From: Cynocephalus volans
Lineage: Eukaryota; Chordata; Mammalia; Dermoptera; Cynocephalidae
Reading direction: 5' to 3'
NCBI RefSeq assembly: GCF_027409185.1
Contig: NC_084467.1
Coordinates: 87,800,501-87,864,500 of the forward strand
DNA length: 64,000 nucleotides
Shown here piece after piece: positions 12,061-23,171 of the stretch. The notes beneath the pieces were generated by a model. The model did not search any database. It was not told where the DNA came from and saw nothing but the letters and a program-made list of their open reading frames with translations. Positions within the stretch are counted from its first letter, which is position 1. Each line of letters starts with the position of its first letter. The position numbers and the translations under genes were made by a program.

Positions 12061-14554
12061 CTCACCCATCTTATTCTTGATTCATATTAATGAGCATTAC
12101 TGAGAACCTGCTGTATGTAAGTCTTTTGGTTTTCTGGAGAAGATTTCAGAATCATAAGCTCTGCAAAGCAAATTTATATCTGTGTTTACCTCTCTTTATA
12201 TCCTTTAACTTTTCAAAGTGCTTTTACATTAATTCATTAATTATCTCATTCAAAATGATATTCAATACTGTGAAACACAAATTTAAGACCATTAGCAGGG
12301 ATGTCATCGATTTGGGGCTGTGTTGGCATGAGTAAAGACAGAACAAAGGAGTAACTAAACAATCCAGAAAGTGAAAGGTGAATTAGTTTCAGGAATTCAT
12401 CCTCCAGGTCTTGATCATAAAGAATGTTCAAGAGCAAAGACTCATTGTATCAGAGAAAGGATCTGTGCTGGCATAGGGCCTCAGTTTCTCCATTTCCCAG
12501 GACAGTCCCCTATGACTAACTTTACCAGCTCAGAATACATCCACGCCCTACCCTTGCAATGCATCTTTTGTCTGTGAGAGGGCAAATGTCCCCACCTCAG
12601 GTTAACTGCTCCTTGTTGGTTATTCTATATTCTATTAGGGTTGGAATTTATATGTGTTAGTCTTCAAATAATAGAGTCTTGTTCTTGGTATCGAATATGA
12701 ACAATTAACACTAAGATGCAAAGCAAAAATGAAGTGGACAGAAAATAGAATTGTTAGGGATAAATGTTACAGGTTGCAAGGCACAGAGCCAGTGATTATT
12801 TCTGAATGGCGAGAGCCAATGGTTGCATACATTACTGAATATGTTTTGCCACTTCATCATATAGGCACAAGTGGTTTATTCATGAGAAATATTTTTCTCT
12901 AGAACTTTTTTTTAAGGGAAAAAAAAAGCTTTCCAGAATCATGGATAAGCTCATGTTCAGTTAACTTGCCATGTCCTTGCTACAACAGTAGTTGAAGGTC
13001 TCTTGGGAAACTCATAACACCTGGGTAGAGGTCAAATTGAATTATTATTAAAGTTATTTAGCTCCTATGAAATAGCGTGTACTACAAGGTTCTAATTAAA
13101 AGTCACCCACCCACCTTCTCTCCTGCCAGAGCATTTGAGAGACCTATAACTAACCAATTCTCCATACCCTACCAATCTCCAGGATGTATGTTTATTTGCA
13201 TTCCCTTGAAAATTACATTTGCATGCAATGTACATGACAGCTGCTGACTATCTGAAAATCAGTTTGGTCTCTTATTTTTCATGGCAAATGAAACCCTTAA
13301 TTTACAAAATATTATTCTGATTGAGAGGGTTTATTTTTCTACTAAATAACTCTCTCTATTACCTACCTACATGGCAGTTTCAAATCATGATAGTATCATC
13401 TGCCCATAAAATAATTATTAATATTTACAGAGTTATATTAGAAGATGAGAATCACCTATGCAAAACTTATTTTCGTGTAATTATAAATTATTCAGCTTTC
13501 TAAACATCTGCTCTGTTCCCAGTCATCGGAGCAGACCGGCATTTGTTTCAATGTCATTGCTGTGTCGGCTCTCTGCTTCTAGTTATCTTAAAGCTGCTGC
13601 ATTGTATTGCGTGTCCTATTCTTAAATGCTCAGGATTAGAGGCAACAGGTCTGGCTCTGGGCAAACTTAGTGTTTGCTGTATGCCAAATGCCCTTTAATT
13701 CTCTGGCATGCTTACCGTAGCATGTGATTGTTTGCACTAGTAGGTTAGATTTTCCTTATTAGACACATGCTCTTTGACAATGGCTGATTCTAAGGCAATA
13801 CTTGTTCTTTCCCACAGGTCTGTACATAGAAGTATTCTTCATCTTTTTCGATATGCTTTTATTTCAGTTTGGTGAAAAAAACTATGTCTAACATGTACTA
13901 GGTCCTTAATATAGGTTTGTTAAATGTTTTATGAAATTTTTTGGATCCCAACTTTAAAAAATAAATTTTAAAACATCTTTGACCAGATTACATACCCTCA
14001 ATTATACTGAAAAAATATAGTTTGGCATTACCATTGGTCAAACTGTCTATAAAGATAAAATAGCTTTAATCTTTGATCTATTAGTAATAACTTATCTGCC
14101 CATTACATATGACTAACACATTGCAGTCAAGATTACCTGACTAAAGTCATCAGCTGTATATACTCAATAGTATCCATTGTTCCAGAGCTATTCATTTAGA
14201 CGAGCTATGATTAAAAAAATAAAATATCTTTCTTTTTTCATTGCAAACCTTAGCCTTTCAATATTATCTGGCTGTCAACACAAACTGTGTCAGATTTGAT
14301 ACACCATTTAGAAACATAAATTCTTTAACCACTAAGAGCAAAGACTGCTTAATTTTTCTGCTTTTACTAGTTAACTCCCTGAAATGCACGATAGTAATGA
14401 GTAATTCAGCAGATCAATAAAAAAAATTATGAAAAATCCCACACTATGACTCATCCCCCATGAAATTGCACAATAGTTAGCATACTGGTTTTGTTGCTTT
14501 GAAAGAGTCCTGAAGAGCAGTGGCTTAAAGAAGATAGAAATGTTCATTTCTCTC

Positions 14555-14690
14555 ACACATGGGAGATGTTGGTAAATGGGTCCAAAGTTACAGTTAGACT
14601 AGAGGAATTATTTCTGGTGTTCTGTTGAACAGCACGGTGAGCATAATTAATAATGTATTATTAACTGGTAGACATTCAAGAGGAGGGAAG
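14555..14690 (+). mobile_element. L1 3'-UTR fragment
   Basis: GGGAGATGTTGGTAAATGGG, AAGTTACAGTTAGACTAGAG and ACAGCACGGTGAGCATAATT match the sense 3' UTR of older mammalian L1 families. It shares most of its length with the fragment at 16,040-16,385. Confidence 0.75.
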
Positions 14691-14974
14691 TGGCAAGTTA
14701 CATGAGATTATCCAGAGACCCTGTTTTTTTCTGTCTTGCTGCTTTATTACTTCAAAGGGATGCCCTTGGCTATATGGTCAAAGCGAGCTTACCACCACAT
14801 CTGCATTCCAGTTAAAGAAGGAGAAGATAAATGGAGGGCAAACAGCTCTATTTTAAGGGTATGACCTGAATGATGCAGAGGTCACTTCTGCTAATAGCCT
14901 ACTAGCCAGAATTTAGTCACATGGCACCATCTAAATGCAAAGGAGACTGGGAAATGTGGTCTTATAGCAAGGTA

Positions 14975-15034
14975 GCCAGGGAGACAAGGTTAAAGGTTCA
15001 TATCCCCTTACTGGCCAGCTGCCAAAAAAAAAAA
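14975..15034 (+). mobile_element. tRNA-derived SINE, 5'-truncated
   Basis: AAGGTTAAAGGTTCATATCC resembles a mutated B box. It is followed by CTTACTGGCCAGCTGCC and a poly(A), the same 3' module as the SINE at 18,147. Confidence 0.65.
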
Positions 15035-15351
15035 CAAGGGGAATGGATATGGGGGAGAGGGGTGTCAGCAGATGGCCAAAATAGACTTTCTGCCAACATT
15101 TATTAAATAGACACCATCCTCAAAAATATTACAATTCTTCTGATAGTGTGGAAGCACTCTTAAGATTTTCTGTCTGGAAAAGTATTTTGAAGGACAGGTG
15201 TGTACCTGAATCTGTATTAGTACCATGCTTGCTCTAAAATCATTGATATTATAGTTGAAGATTAAATCCCCAAATGGACCTGGTAGATTTTCTTCCACTA
15301 GGCTTATCACAGATGGCTCTCTTCTCCCAAGCAGACTGAGGAAGAGAATGT

Positions 15352-15515
15352 GGTAACTAATCTTTATTAAGGAACTCCTCTACATCAAACCTTATGCTAG
15401 GGGCTTGCAAGCATTATCTCAATTATTTCCTTAAGACAACCCTCGGTGAATACTATTATTCCTCAAATGAGAAAACTGATGCTTGGAGGAATTAAATGAT
15501 TAAGGCAAGTGTGTT
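15352..15515 (-). repeat. MIR
   Basis: CTTATGCTAGGGGCTTGCAA, CTTAAGACAACCCTCGGTGA and CAAATGAGAAAACTGATGC are in reverse MIR order. Confidence 0.65.
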
Positions 15516-15597
15516 AGCTTTGATATAAGCTCATTTTCTGTTTCCATGGGTAGAGCTGGAAGAAAGTTTTTCCTTCCCCTAGAATAATGGGCCTTCA

Positions 15598-15652
15598 TCA
15601 CTTCTCGGCCTTTTGGCTAAGATCAAGTGTAGTATCTGTTCTTATCAGTTTA
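15598..15652 (+). pseudogene. U2 snRNA retropseudogene, 3'-truncated, with TSD
   Basis: The sequence CTTCTCGGCCTTTTGGCTAA and the following 30 nt, ending TCTTATCAGTTTA, match the first ~55 nt of U2 snRNA with one change near the 5' end. The copy stops before the branch-recognition and Sm regions. The 12-bp direct repeat AATGGGCCTTCA flanks it at 15586-15597 and 15657-15668, with only GAAA between the copy and the right repeat. It lacks an snRNA promoter, so it is a reverse-transcribed fragment and not a gene. Confidence 0.92.
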
Positions 15653-16039
15653 GAAAAATGGGCCTTCACATAAAAACTCACAAAATATAGGTATACTACC
15701 GATGACCTTCTATTCTTCCAACACTCAGTGGGGAAGAAAGGGGAGAGAATCTCTAGCTCAAGGGAAGATCCAAGAGTTATAATTGCTCACCACTCCAGGA
15801 AGAATTCAATATGCTGGAGGCAAAGACATTCTGAGAGCCTGTGAGTCCCTAAGAAACTAAATTCTTCCTTGTTTAGCTTGGGGAAGTGGTGGGGGGGAGA
15901 GGAGCAGTCCTAGCCCCTCCATCCACACATCTCAGAGGCACATCAGTAGTGGCATAGCTGGGTCTAACACCTGCTGACTCAGGCTATCCCATGGAAAGAG
16001 CCATTGGGACCTCTCTTTGCATGTAGTCCTGACTTTTAG

Positions 16040-16385
16040 TAAGAAACCTGGCGGGGGACGCAGGGAGGCAGAGGGAGATGGAGAAATGGGAGATGTTGGC
16101 CAATGGGTACGAAGTTACAGTTAGACTGGAGGAATTATTTCTGGTGTTCTACAGAACAGCACACTGAGTATAGATAATAATAATGTACTGTATAATGCAA
16201 AATAGCTAAAAGAGAAGATTTTAAATGTTCTCACCACAAAGAAATGATAAATATTTGAGGTAATGGATATGATAATTAGCCTGATTTGATCATTCAACAA
16301 TATATACATGTATACATCACCTTGTATCCCATAAATACACACAATTATTTGTTGTCAATTAAAAGTAAAACAAAACTTTTTTAAA
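16040..16385 (+). mobile_element. L1 3'-UTR fragment (sense)
   Basis: GGGAGATGTTGGCCAATGGG, then GAACAGCACACTGAGTATAG, TGTTCTCACCACAAAGAAAT and CATAAATACACACAATTATT are in the order of an L1MA/L1PB-like 3' UTR. It ends near an A-rich tract at 16,380. It is same-strand with PALMD. Confidence 0.8.
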
Positions 16386-16984
16386 AAAAGAGAGCTTGGG
16401 CTACCAAGATGTTCATAATTCATCAGAACTTTCAAAGTATATAGCCAGTCATAAAATTAATTTCAAACACACACTGATGATTACATTCAAACTGCAGTAT
16501 TATAATCAAATTGCATTAGCCAGCTTTATATTAAAGATCTACAGTGTCAATTACTTTGAACAACAGTCTTGTGTTCAAGCAAAGGTAGTCTTGCTATAAA
16601 GTGGCATTAGCTTAGGAAACCTCAGGTTCTTTGAAGGAGACTGTTCTAAGAATTCTCACTAAGAACCAAAGTCAAGCAGCCAAAAAAAAAAAACAGAAGA
16701 TAAATCCTGGACTTTAATCCTGGTCAGACTGATTGGCTCACTGAACAGAAAAGTCCCCAGTACAGCAAAATAACCCTAATGAAGATTAGGACAGAAATAC
16801 TACCTTTACATATAATGGGTCAACAGTTTTATATATCGGTGGGCCCCAGCTACCATTTTAATCTTAACTTTCTTTATTATCATAGAAAGTAAGAAATCCT
16901 TTTATACTGCTGAGCAAAATGAATGTTGTGTCTAAGTTCATAAGAATCCATTTTTAAATGTCTTGTTTCCACAGTGGCTAATTG

Positions 16985-17210
16985 GAGAGGGGTTAAGAGG
17001 TGAGGCTCTATAGGCAGAGATCTGATTTCACATTCCGTCCTGCACAGGCTACCTGGGAGCCTCTGGGCCAGTTGCCTTTCTAGGTGCACAGATTGTTCAT
17101 CTGTCAAATGGAACTGACAACAGTGCCCATGGGGGTTGTTGTAAGGACTAATTAGGCCAGTGCCTCGTACAGTGTAAATATGCAATACATGTTAAATGTT
17201 GTTGTAATTC
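16985..17210 (+). repeat. MIR, near full length
   Basis: Forward MIR landmarks are GGTTAAGAGGTGAGGCTCTA, CATCTGTCAAATGGAACTGA, GGGGTTGTTGTAAGGACTAA and GCAATACATGTTAAATGTTG. Confidence 0.8.
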
Positions 17211-17919
17211 CAAGTGAAGTATGAAAGGTAGGATGTAAACTTTTAAATTGGGTTTGTGGGTTTGTTTGTTTGTTTAACTCCCCCCAAAACTAAGAGAGAT
17301 AAATGGACCCTTAGTGGCAGAAAAATTGCCTTCTGAAACAACCTCTTTTTGACACATCCTGCATTTATGTGCTGTCCTTTTTTCTAAGACGAAAAATTGC
17401 ATGTTGGAAGTGGATTGGGGACATTATCTCATGGTGATTAAGGGAGGTTATTACTACAACAGTGCATGGAATGAAAGCTACCTGCTTTCACCTAGGGAGC
17501 TCTTGAAAATAACCCTCTTTTCCCCCAGCAAATAGGCAAGGAGAAGAAAGATTCCAATAATGGATAGCATTACAAATCCTTTTTCATGTACTCTGCTTAT
17601 CTAAATTGGCACATGATGCCTGCCCACCATCTCTTAGAAACTGTGAGAGGTACTAACTCATCCATCAGGCCTAACAGCCCAGGAGGCTCCAAGAAGGATA
17701 TTTCTCTTTCTCTGCTGCCTGTTCCTCACCAAACCACATCAGCATTTCAAGGAGCTCAATTTCCATTCTGAAAGGTAATACCTTCTAAAGATGGGGATGA
17801 CAGCACTTATGGAAATTCTTACCCATCAGCTGAAAGATAAGCAGGTGAAGGTCAGAGAGTTATCCCACAGAGACCTCCCCAAAAGCATTCTGTACTAAAA
17901 AAAAAATTTAATTTCACAC

Positions 17920-18025
17920 ATATTTGTATATACACACTCACACACATATATGTGTGTGAGTGTGTATATGGATATATGGATACATACATACACACACACG
18001 TATATATACACACACACATATATTT
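17920..18025. repeat. CA/TG/TA compound microsatellite
   Basis: Alternating purine-pyrimidine sequence includes ACACATATATGTGTGTGAG and several (CA)n and (TA)n blocks. One part is self-complementary, so cruciform or Z-type structure is possible. Confidence 0.9.
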
Positions 18026-18146
18026 CCCCAATACTTTGCTTATACTTACTAAATTTTTTCTTTCCCCAAAAACTACCTTCAGAAAGGGATTGGGTATGAG
18101 GCCCTCATTTAAGCCCTGAATTGTCTGAGTTTTAAATCAAAGTTAA

Positions 18147-18265
18147 GGGGCTGGCTGGATAGCTCAGTCAGTTAGAGCATGGCCTTGTAACCCCAAGGTC
18201 AAAGGTTCAGATCCGATCCCCCTTGCAGCCAGCTGCCAAAAATAAATAAAAATAAATAAATAAAT
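18147..18265 (+). mobile_element. tRNA-derived SINE, full-length monomer
   Basis: It opens GGGGCTGGCTGGATAGCTC. The A box is TAGCTCAGTCAGTTAGAGC and the B box GGTTCAGATCC, as in tRNA-Ile. A CCAGCTGCC 3' module and an (AAAT)n tail follow. It is the best monomer in the window and defines the SINE family here. Confidence 0.88.
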
Positions 18266-18477
18266 CGGGGTTAAGTATCCTCTTAATTATGAATGGTCAC
18301 TGAACCAGGAAAAAAAAATTAGATACACATACCTATACTGGAAAAGGAAGAAATTGAAAGGGGACAAAATAATGAGGAGAAAGTAAAATATCAGAGAGAT
18401 GAATGTAAACAAATCCCTTATAAAGCATGTATCAAGAACCTATACTACACCACTACACCTGTCATTGCTTGCAGGGT

Positions 18478-18656
18478 TTCTCATCTTCAGCACTATTGAC
18501 ATTTTGAGCCAGGTAATTCTTTGTTGAGGGAGGACTGTTCTGGCCTCTACCCACTACATGCCACTAGCACCCCACAAGTTATGACAACCAAAAATGTCTC
18601 CTGTCACTGCCAAATGTCCCCAGGGAGCAAAATCGCCTCTGGTTGAGAACCACTAT
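18478..18656 (-). mobile_element. MER5A-type hAT MITE
   Basis: CAGCACTATTGACATTTTGA, CAACCAAAAATGTCTCCTG and CTCTGGTTGAGAACCACTAT follow the reverse of the MER5A consensus. It is an ancient non-autonomous DNA transposon. Confidence 0.85.
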
Positions 18657-19464
18657 GCTAAATTTACAAAAATAGTCCCTGCCTATAAGTTGCGATTTTT
18701 TGTTTTTATGCTCCTTAAGAACAGTCCATCCTAAAAAACTTGGTGCATTATCTAATGTGCAGGTTGCCAGCTTCCTCTTCTTCCTTTGCTGGGCTACCAC
18801 TTCCACCCAAGTGGACGGGGAGACTGGGAGCATCTGACTCCTTACTCTCGGTTACTGTTGCCTAGGTGTGCCAGCACTTCCATTGACATTCTGATCTTTT
18901 AGAAAAATTTTTTTAGAACATCAAATCTCTAGCTTTTATCCCTTAATGATATTTATATTGTCCATAATGAATAGGCAGAAATATTGAATCAACATATAAA
19001 AATAAGAAATTGAAATTTTGAGAAATGTTCTGCATCAGTAAGCATCTCCTATCAGAAGTTTGTGATTCTGAGTAATTAGCACCAAAAGGTGTCCTTTTTA
19101 ATTGAGAGTTGGCTGCAACTAAGTGATAAAGAATGGAAGGGAGGTGTTTGTTAATGTTTAGTTTTCACCAACATGTCATGATGTGTCATTAGACTGTAAC
19201 CTCATAATGAGGCTACTTTCACCCTGTGACTTGAAACTTCAAAAACATTCATTAGCAGATACATTGATGAGGTTAGCAGGCTTTCAACTTCATATTCTTA
19301 CCCTATTAAGGATATTCATGAGAATCATATGGCATTACATTGCATCTTCAGAGGGAAACAACCACAAACACCAGTGCATTTCATAACTCCCTGAGATGCC
19401 ATTGGGCGGGCCAATCAAGAACTCTATCTCTGTGTCCCAGGAATAGAAAGGGGTAGAGACAAAA

Positions 19465-19545
19465 AGAAACTAACATTTGCTTAGTGCTCACTATTTCTCT
19501 CATTCCTTATTAAAACCCTATGAAGTAGTTAACATTGACAAGACC
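19465..19545 (-). repeat. MIR fragment
   Basis: AACATTTGCTTAGTGCTCAC and TTAAAACCCTATGAAGTAGT resemble a short reverse MIR piece. Confidence 0.5.
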
Positions 19546-20044
19546 TCTATATATTGAATTGACCAAGGTTCAGTCCTTGGAATTATCTCCTTTACTTTCT
19601 AGGAAATCTTATCCACTCCTACAGCTGTACGTACCAACTCCCAAATTTGCATGTTCAAACCCAGACTTCTCTGAGCACCAGACTTTTATATCCAGCTGTC
19701 CTCTCCATATCATACTTGACTACCTATAATTTAACATATCCCCCACCAATCTCCTTTTTTCTCTCTCCCAGGCTTCTCTTCAGCCAACTGTATTCACATG
19801 TTTACAATTATTCAGGTCACAAACATTGGAAACACCCTTGACATCTCTCTTTCTCTCACATGCCACGTGTAATCCATCAACAAATCCTGGCAGTTCTTCC
19901 TTTTAAATATTTCCAGAATCCAACCACTTCTCACTCTTCTACCAGCAACCATCCTGGATTAAGCTGTCTTCATCTGGATATTATGACAACTGACCTCCAT
20001 GTTTGCCCCCTCCAGTCTATTCTCAACACAGCAGCCAATGTAAT

Positions 20045-20820
20045 TGTTTAAATTTCAAGTCACAGCATGTTTCTTTTCTGCTCAAACTCCCAGTGGCTTC
20101 CCAAAGGGCGTCCCATGCACAAAGCCTTGTATGATCTGGCCGCCCGCCACCTGTCTGACTTCATTTCTCACCACTCACCTCCTTTCTCCCTCTGCTCTTA
20201 CTTTAAGCTTTGTAGTTATTTTTCTTCTCTCTGGAGTACACTCCCCTGAAGCCCTCATGTGCCCTGTCCTCATTTTCTTCATGTCTCTGCTCAAATGACA
20301 CAAGCAGAGACCTTCCTCGACCACACTATGTAAAATAGTACCTCCTTCCTGGCCTCTCTTTATCCCCCCTTATCTTGGTGTTTATAGTCCTTATCCTGCT
20401 TTTTTTAGTGGAAAATGTTTTTCTTCATAAATAAATATGTATATTGTGTGTATATGTACATACGTGTGTGTTGGCAAACTATGGCTCAGGACCAAATCTA
20501 GCCCTGGCCTGTTTCTGTATAGACATAAGCTAAGAATTGTTTTCATATTATTAAATGTCTGTAAAAGAAAAGAAGAGAAGAAAAAAGATGAATATGCAAC
20601 AGAAACCATATATGAAACCCTAAAATATTTAGTTATCTGGCTCTTTACAGGAAAAGGTTGCCAACCCCTATATGAGTGTATTGTCTCCCGCTAGAATATA
20701 AACTCCTTGAGGACAGGGACTTTGTTTTGTTCGGTGTTATATACCCAGCACATAGAATAGTGACTGGTACAAAATAGATGCTAAATAAATATTTGTAAAC
20801 TGATGAATCAATGAATGAAG
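20045..20820 (+). mobile_element. L2 3' end, interrupted by a hAT element
   Basis: CTCCCAGTGGCTTCCCAAAG, TTGTATGATCTGGCCGCCCG and CATGTCTCTGCTCAAATGAC are L2 3' landmarks. After the interruption (20,468-20,672) L2 resumes with CTCCTTGAGGACAGGGACTT and GATGCTAAATAAATATTTG. It may begin upstream near 19,560. The splitting element post-dates the L2. Confidence 0.8.
20468..20672 (+). mobile_element. hAT-type non-autonomous DNA transposon inside L2
   Basis: TTGGCAAACTATGGCTCAGG at the left and TTACAGGAAAAGGTTGCCAA at the right form imperfect terminal inverted repeats. The interior resembles a hAT-like mammalian repeat. The subfamily is not certain. Confidence 0.65.
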
Positions 20821-20824
20821 ACAG

Positions 20825-20925
20825 CGAGTCTTAGTGAGAACTGGTGACTTGTCTAAGGTCACACAGGAAGTCAGCAGATGAACCAGGATTCAAACCCAGG
20901 TCTACCTGATTCCACAGCTGGATCC
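20825..20925 (-). repeat. MIR fragment
   Basis: GACTTGTCTAAGGTCACACA and GATTCAAACCCAGGTCTACC are reverse MIR landmarks. Confidence 0.7.
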
Positions 20926-21164
20926 TGAGGTCCAAGAGCTTCTTGCAGCAATAATCCGAGCCTCCTTGTTTTCCACCAAAAAGCAGACTATCTCTAACAT
21001 GCATATTCAATAAAGGATGCTGTGGAACAGGAGATGAAAGGAGAAAGAGGCACAGTGTGTTGCAGAAAACCTTTAAGAATCATACCATAATAAACTTGCA
21101 TCTGATATCAACCATATTCAATGAGCTTTCAAACATATCATCTCTTCTTAGCTGCACCAAATAT

Positions 21165-21310
21165 CTGTATAAAGTAGCACAGGTACTATTATTTTTATTA
21201 TGCACATTACAAAATTGAGTTTCAGAGAAGTTAAGTGAATTGGTTCTCATAAGTAGTGAGTGCCAGAGACAGAATAGAATCCAGATCTATTATTTTTAGT
21301 ACAGAGCTTT
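21165..21310 (-). repeat. MIR
   Basis: AAAATTGAGTTTCAGAGAAG, TTAAGTGAATTGGTTCTC and GAATCCAGATCTATT resemble the reverse MIR core. Confidence 0.55.
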
Positions 21311-22661
21311 CCACTCTCCCAAACTGGACCAACACGTATCCCCACAACTCTTCTGATTGACCAATGCACTACCATGGATGGGAAGGAATTTTAATAGAAT
21401 GGCAGTCTTACTTTAGTAACTTCTAAGAAACCAGGGGTGCTACATTTGACTGTGAAGTTCTGTGCAGGAAAACCTCCCCGGCTATAAATGGCCACCTACC
21501 AACGGCCAGCGGCAGCAGAAAGGTTGGAACTTTGAAACTGAAGCAATGAGAAGAACAATGGTCAAGTAGACCACATCTTGGGCTATTATTGGTGTGAGAA
21601 TAGCACAGGATTTTCTAGCTCCCAGGCCTATAACCATTTTCAAGAACAAAGCCAAGAAAACTAACAGTTATTTTAGCTGACACGAATATCTACAGCTGTC
21701 ATCTCCTGGACCAGCTGCTGTATCTAATCAGCCATCCTCTGAGGCAGCTGACTTTAGAGCTTAGCGTATTTGGCCGAGAAACTACATGTGTTTCATGGCT
21801 GCCAAGGGCCAGCCTTGCTAACTGAGTGACTGCCAGTGGCCCTGTGTTTTTATACAGAGTGGAGGTCACGATGCTGCCCCCTGGAGTTCATTTGAACCTG
21901 ACATGCCTCCGCATGCTGGCAAAGGTACCAGTTCAAAGTGTTTGCAACAATCCAATTTCAAGTATCTCTTTGTCCCTTATACTTTGTCAGGTCATTGTAC
22001 CCATCGTTTTTTTCCAAAAAATGTAATTTCTATAAACAGCAGCAGTTGAGGCCACCGTACTACATTTTGTCCATTTCCCCATTTCTTCACCCTACCCACT
22101 ATAATATGGCACAACTCTTAGGAAACTGTGAAATTAAAACAAAATGTCATTTTCAATGCTAAAATAATCAGGGTTTTTAAGCGTTAAATAGCTATGACTA
22201 TTAAATCAATTTTAATAATTATCATGTTTTCTCCAAATAATTTATATGGAGACTTGGTTAAGAAAAATTGGTGAACTACATAATAACTACAAATGTACCA
22301 TTTCTTTTTGTTCAGTTTTAAACTTAAATCTCTTTGTAAAAGAAATAGCTCTTTTTATTTGGAAGTAACATTAGCAATTGCAATGAAGAAAATGGAACAA
22401 AGGTCAAAAGCTTTACCTAAGAGGTCCCTTTGTCAAGAAAAAAACACTTGTATTGAAAATCCTTCGAAGTCAGGTGTTAGGTACCTTCTGTGTATTAATC
22501 GTAAGGCTTTGTGTGATGCTAAGTGTGACATTAAGTTCTAGAAAGTGTCCAGCTACTTCCATGTGATATTCCAAGAAAAGTTTACAAATGGGGAAGATAT
22601 ATTTGAGAACCCCGCATTTCTACTGTGCTGAGCAATAAAAAGTGTATCTTTTTGTTGTCAG

Positions 22662-22776
22662 GCTTGAGAAAGAGATTCAAGATCTTGAAAAAGCTGAACT
22701 GCAAATCTCAACCAATGAAGAAGCAATTTTGAAGAAATTAAAATCAATTGAGAGGACAACAGAAGACATAATAAGA
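22662..22776 (+). CDS. PALMD: PALMD coding exon (end of coiled coil)
   Basis: The acceptor is tttgttgtcag and the donor gtaagc. The first G completes the Arg codon opened at 5627. Then 38 codons run LEKEIQDLEKAELQIS... to ...ERTTEDIIR, about residues 85-123. It finishes the Lys/Glu-rich coiled coil in phase 0. Confidence 0.95.
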
Positions 22777-22908
22777 GTAAGCATTACAAAACTATAATTC
22801 CCCCCCAAAATGAATCCACAAATACTATATAATTCTTCAAAGTATATTTACACTTAGATTTTATTGTTTCAAACTGTATTAGTCATGGAGAATGCTTTCT
22901 TCTTGCAG

Positions 22909-22942
22909 TCTGTAAAGGCAGAAAAGGAAGAAACATTACAAG
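22909..22942 (+). CDS. PALMD: PALMD micro-exon-sized coding exon (34 nt)
   Basis: The acceptor is ttcttcttgcag and the donor gtacgt. It encodes SVKAEKEETLQ plus one base. The neighbouring introns are only 132 and 115 nt. The C-terminal part differs from the human residues I recall (EREERAEE region) but has the same length, so the phase is certain. Confidence 0.92.
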
Positions 22943-23057
22943 GTACGTTTTGAGCAGCCTATTTTATGTCCAAGATATATTTGATAAGCCCACTGAAATT
23001 TTTCTCATTGCTTTAAATATATTCTAAATATATTTTGAATTCATATTAATTTTACAG

Positions 23058-23171
23058 AGTCAATTGAGGACATCTATGCTAATATACCTGACCTTCCAAA
23101 ATCCTACATACCATCCAGGTTAAGAAAGGAGAAAAATGAAGGAAAAGAAGATGATGAACAAAATAGAAAAG
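23058..23171 (+). CDS. PALMD: PALMD coding exon (conserved SIEDIYANIPDLPKSYIPSR segment)
   Basis: The acceptor is attttacag and the donor gtatat. AG completes Glu, then SIEDIYANIPDLPKSYIPSR is followed by a Lys/Glu/Asp-rich stretch to ...EQNRK plus G. This short segment is among the most conserved parts of palmdelphin (about residues 135-173). It splices in frame to 24710, or possibly to a candidate alternative terminal exon at 24091. Confidence 0.95.

Larger units (their letters stand above)
5628..22661 (+). other. PALMD intron, 17 kb
   Basis: This long intron has no supported gene. Identified contents are several MIR copies, two L1 3'-UTR fragments, a 3'-truncated U2 snRNA retrocopy, two tRNA-derived SINEs, a CA/TG-rich tract, a MER5A-type hAT fossil, and an L2 copy interrupted by another hAT fossil. 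The segments 5,628-7,317, 9,361-11,857, 12,061-14,554 and 21,311-22,661 show nothing I can name. Confidence 0.75.

Noticed and set aside
15598..15652. A functional U2 snRNA gene
   Set aside because: It is truncated to ~55 nt, flanked by TSDs and has no snRNA promoter elements.
18147..18265. A tRNA-Ile gene
   Set aside because: A and B boxes are present but no cloverleaf with anticodon arm and acceptor closes, and an A-rich SINE tail follows.
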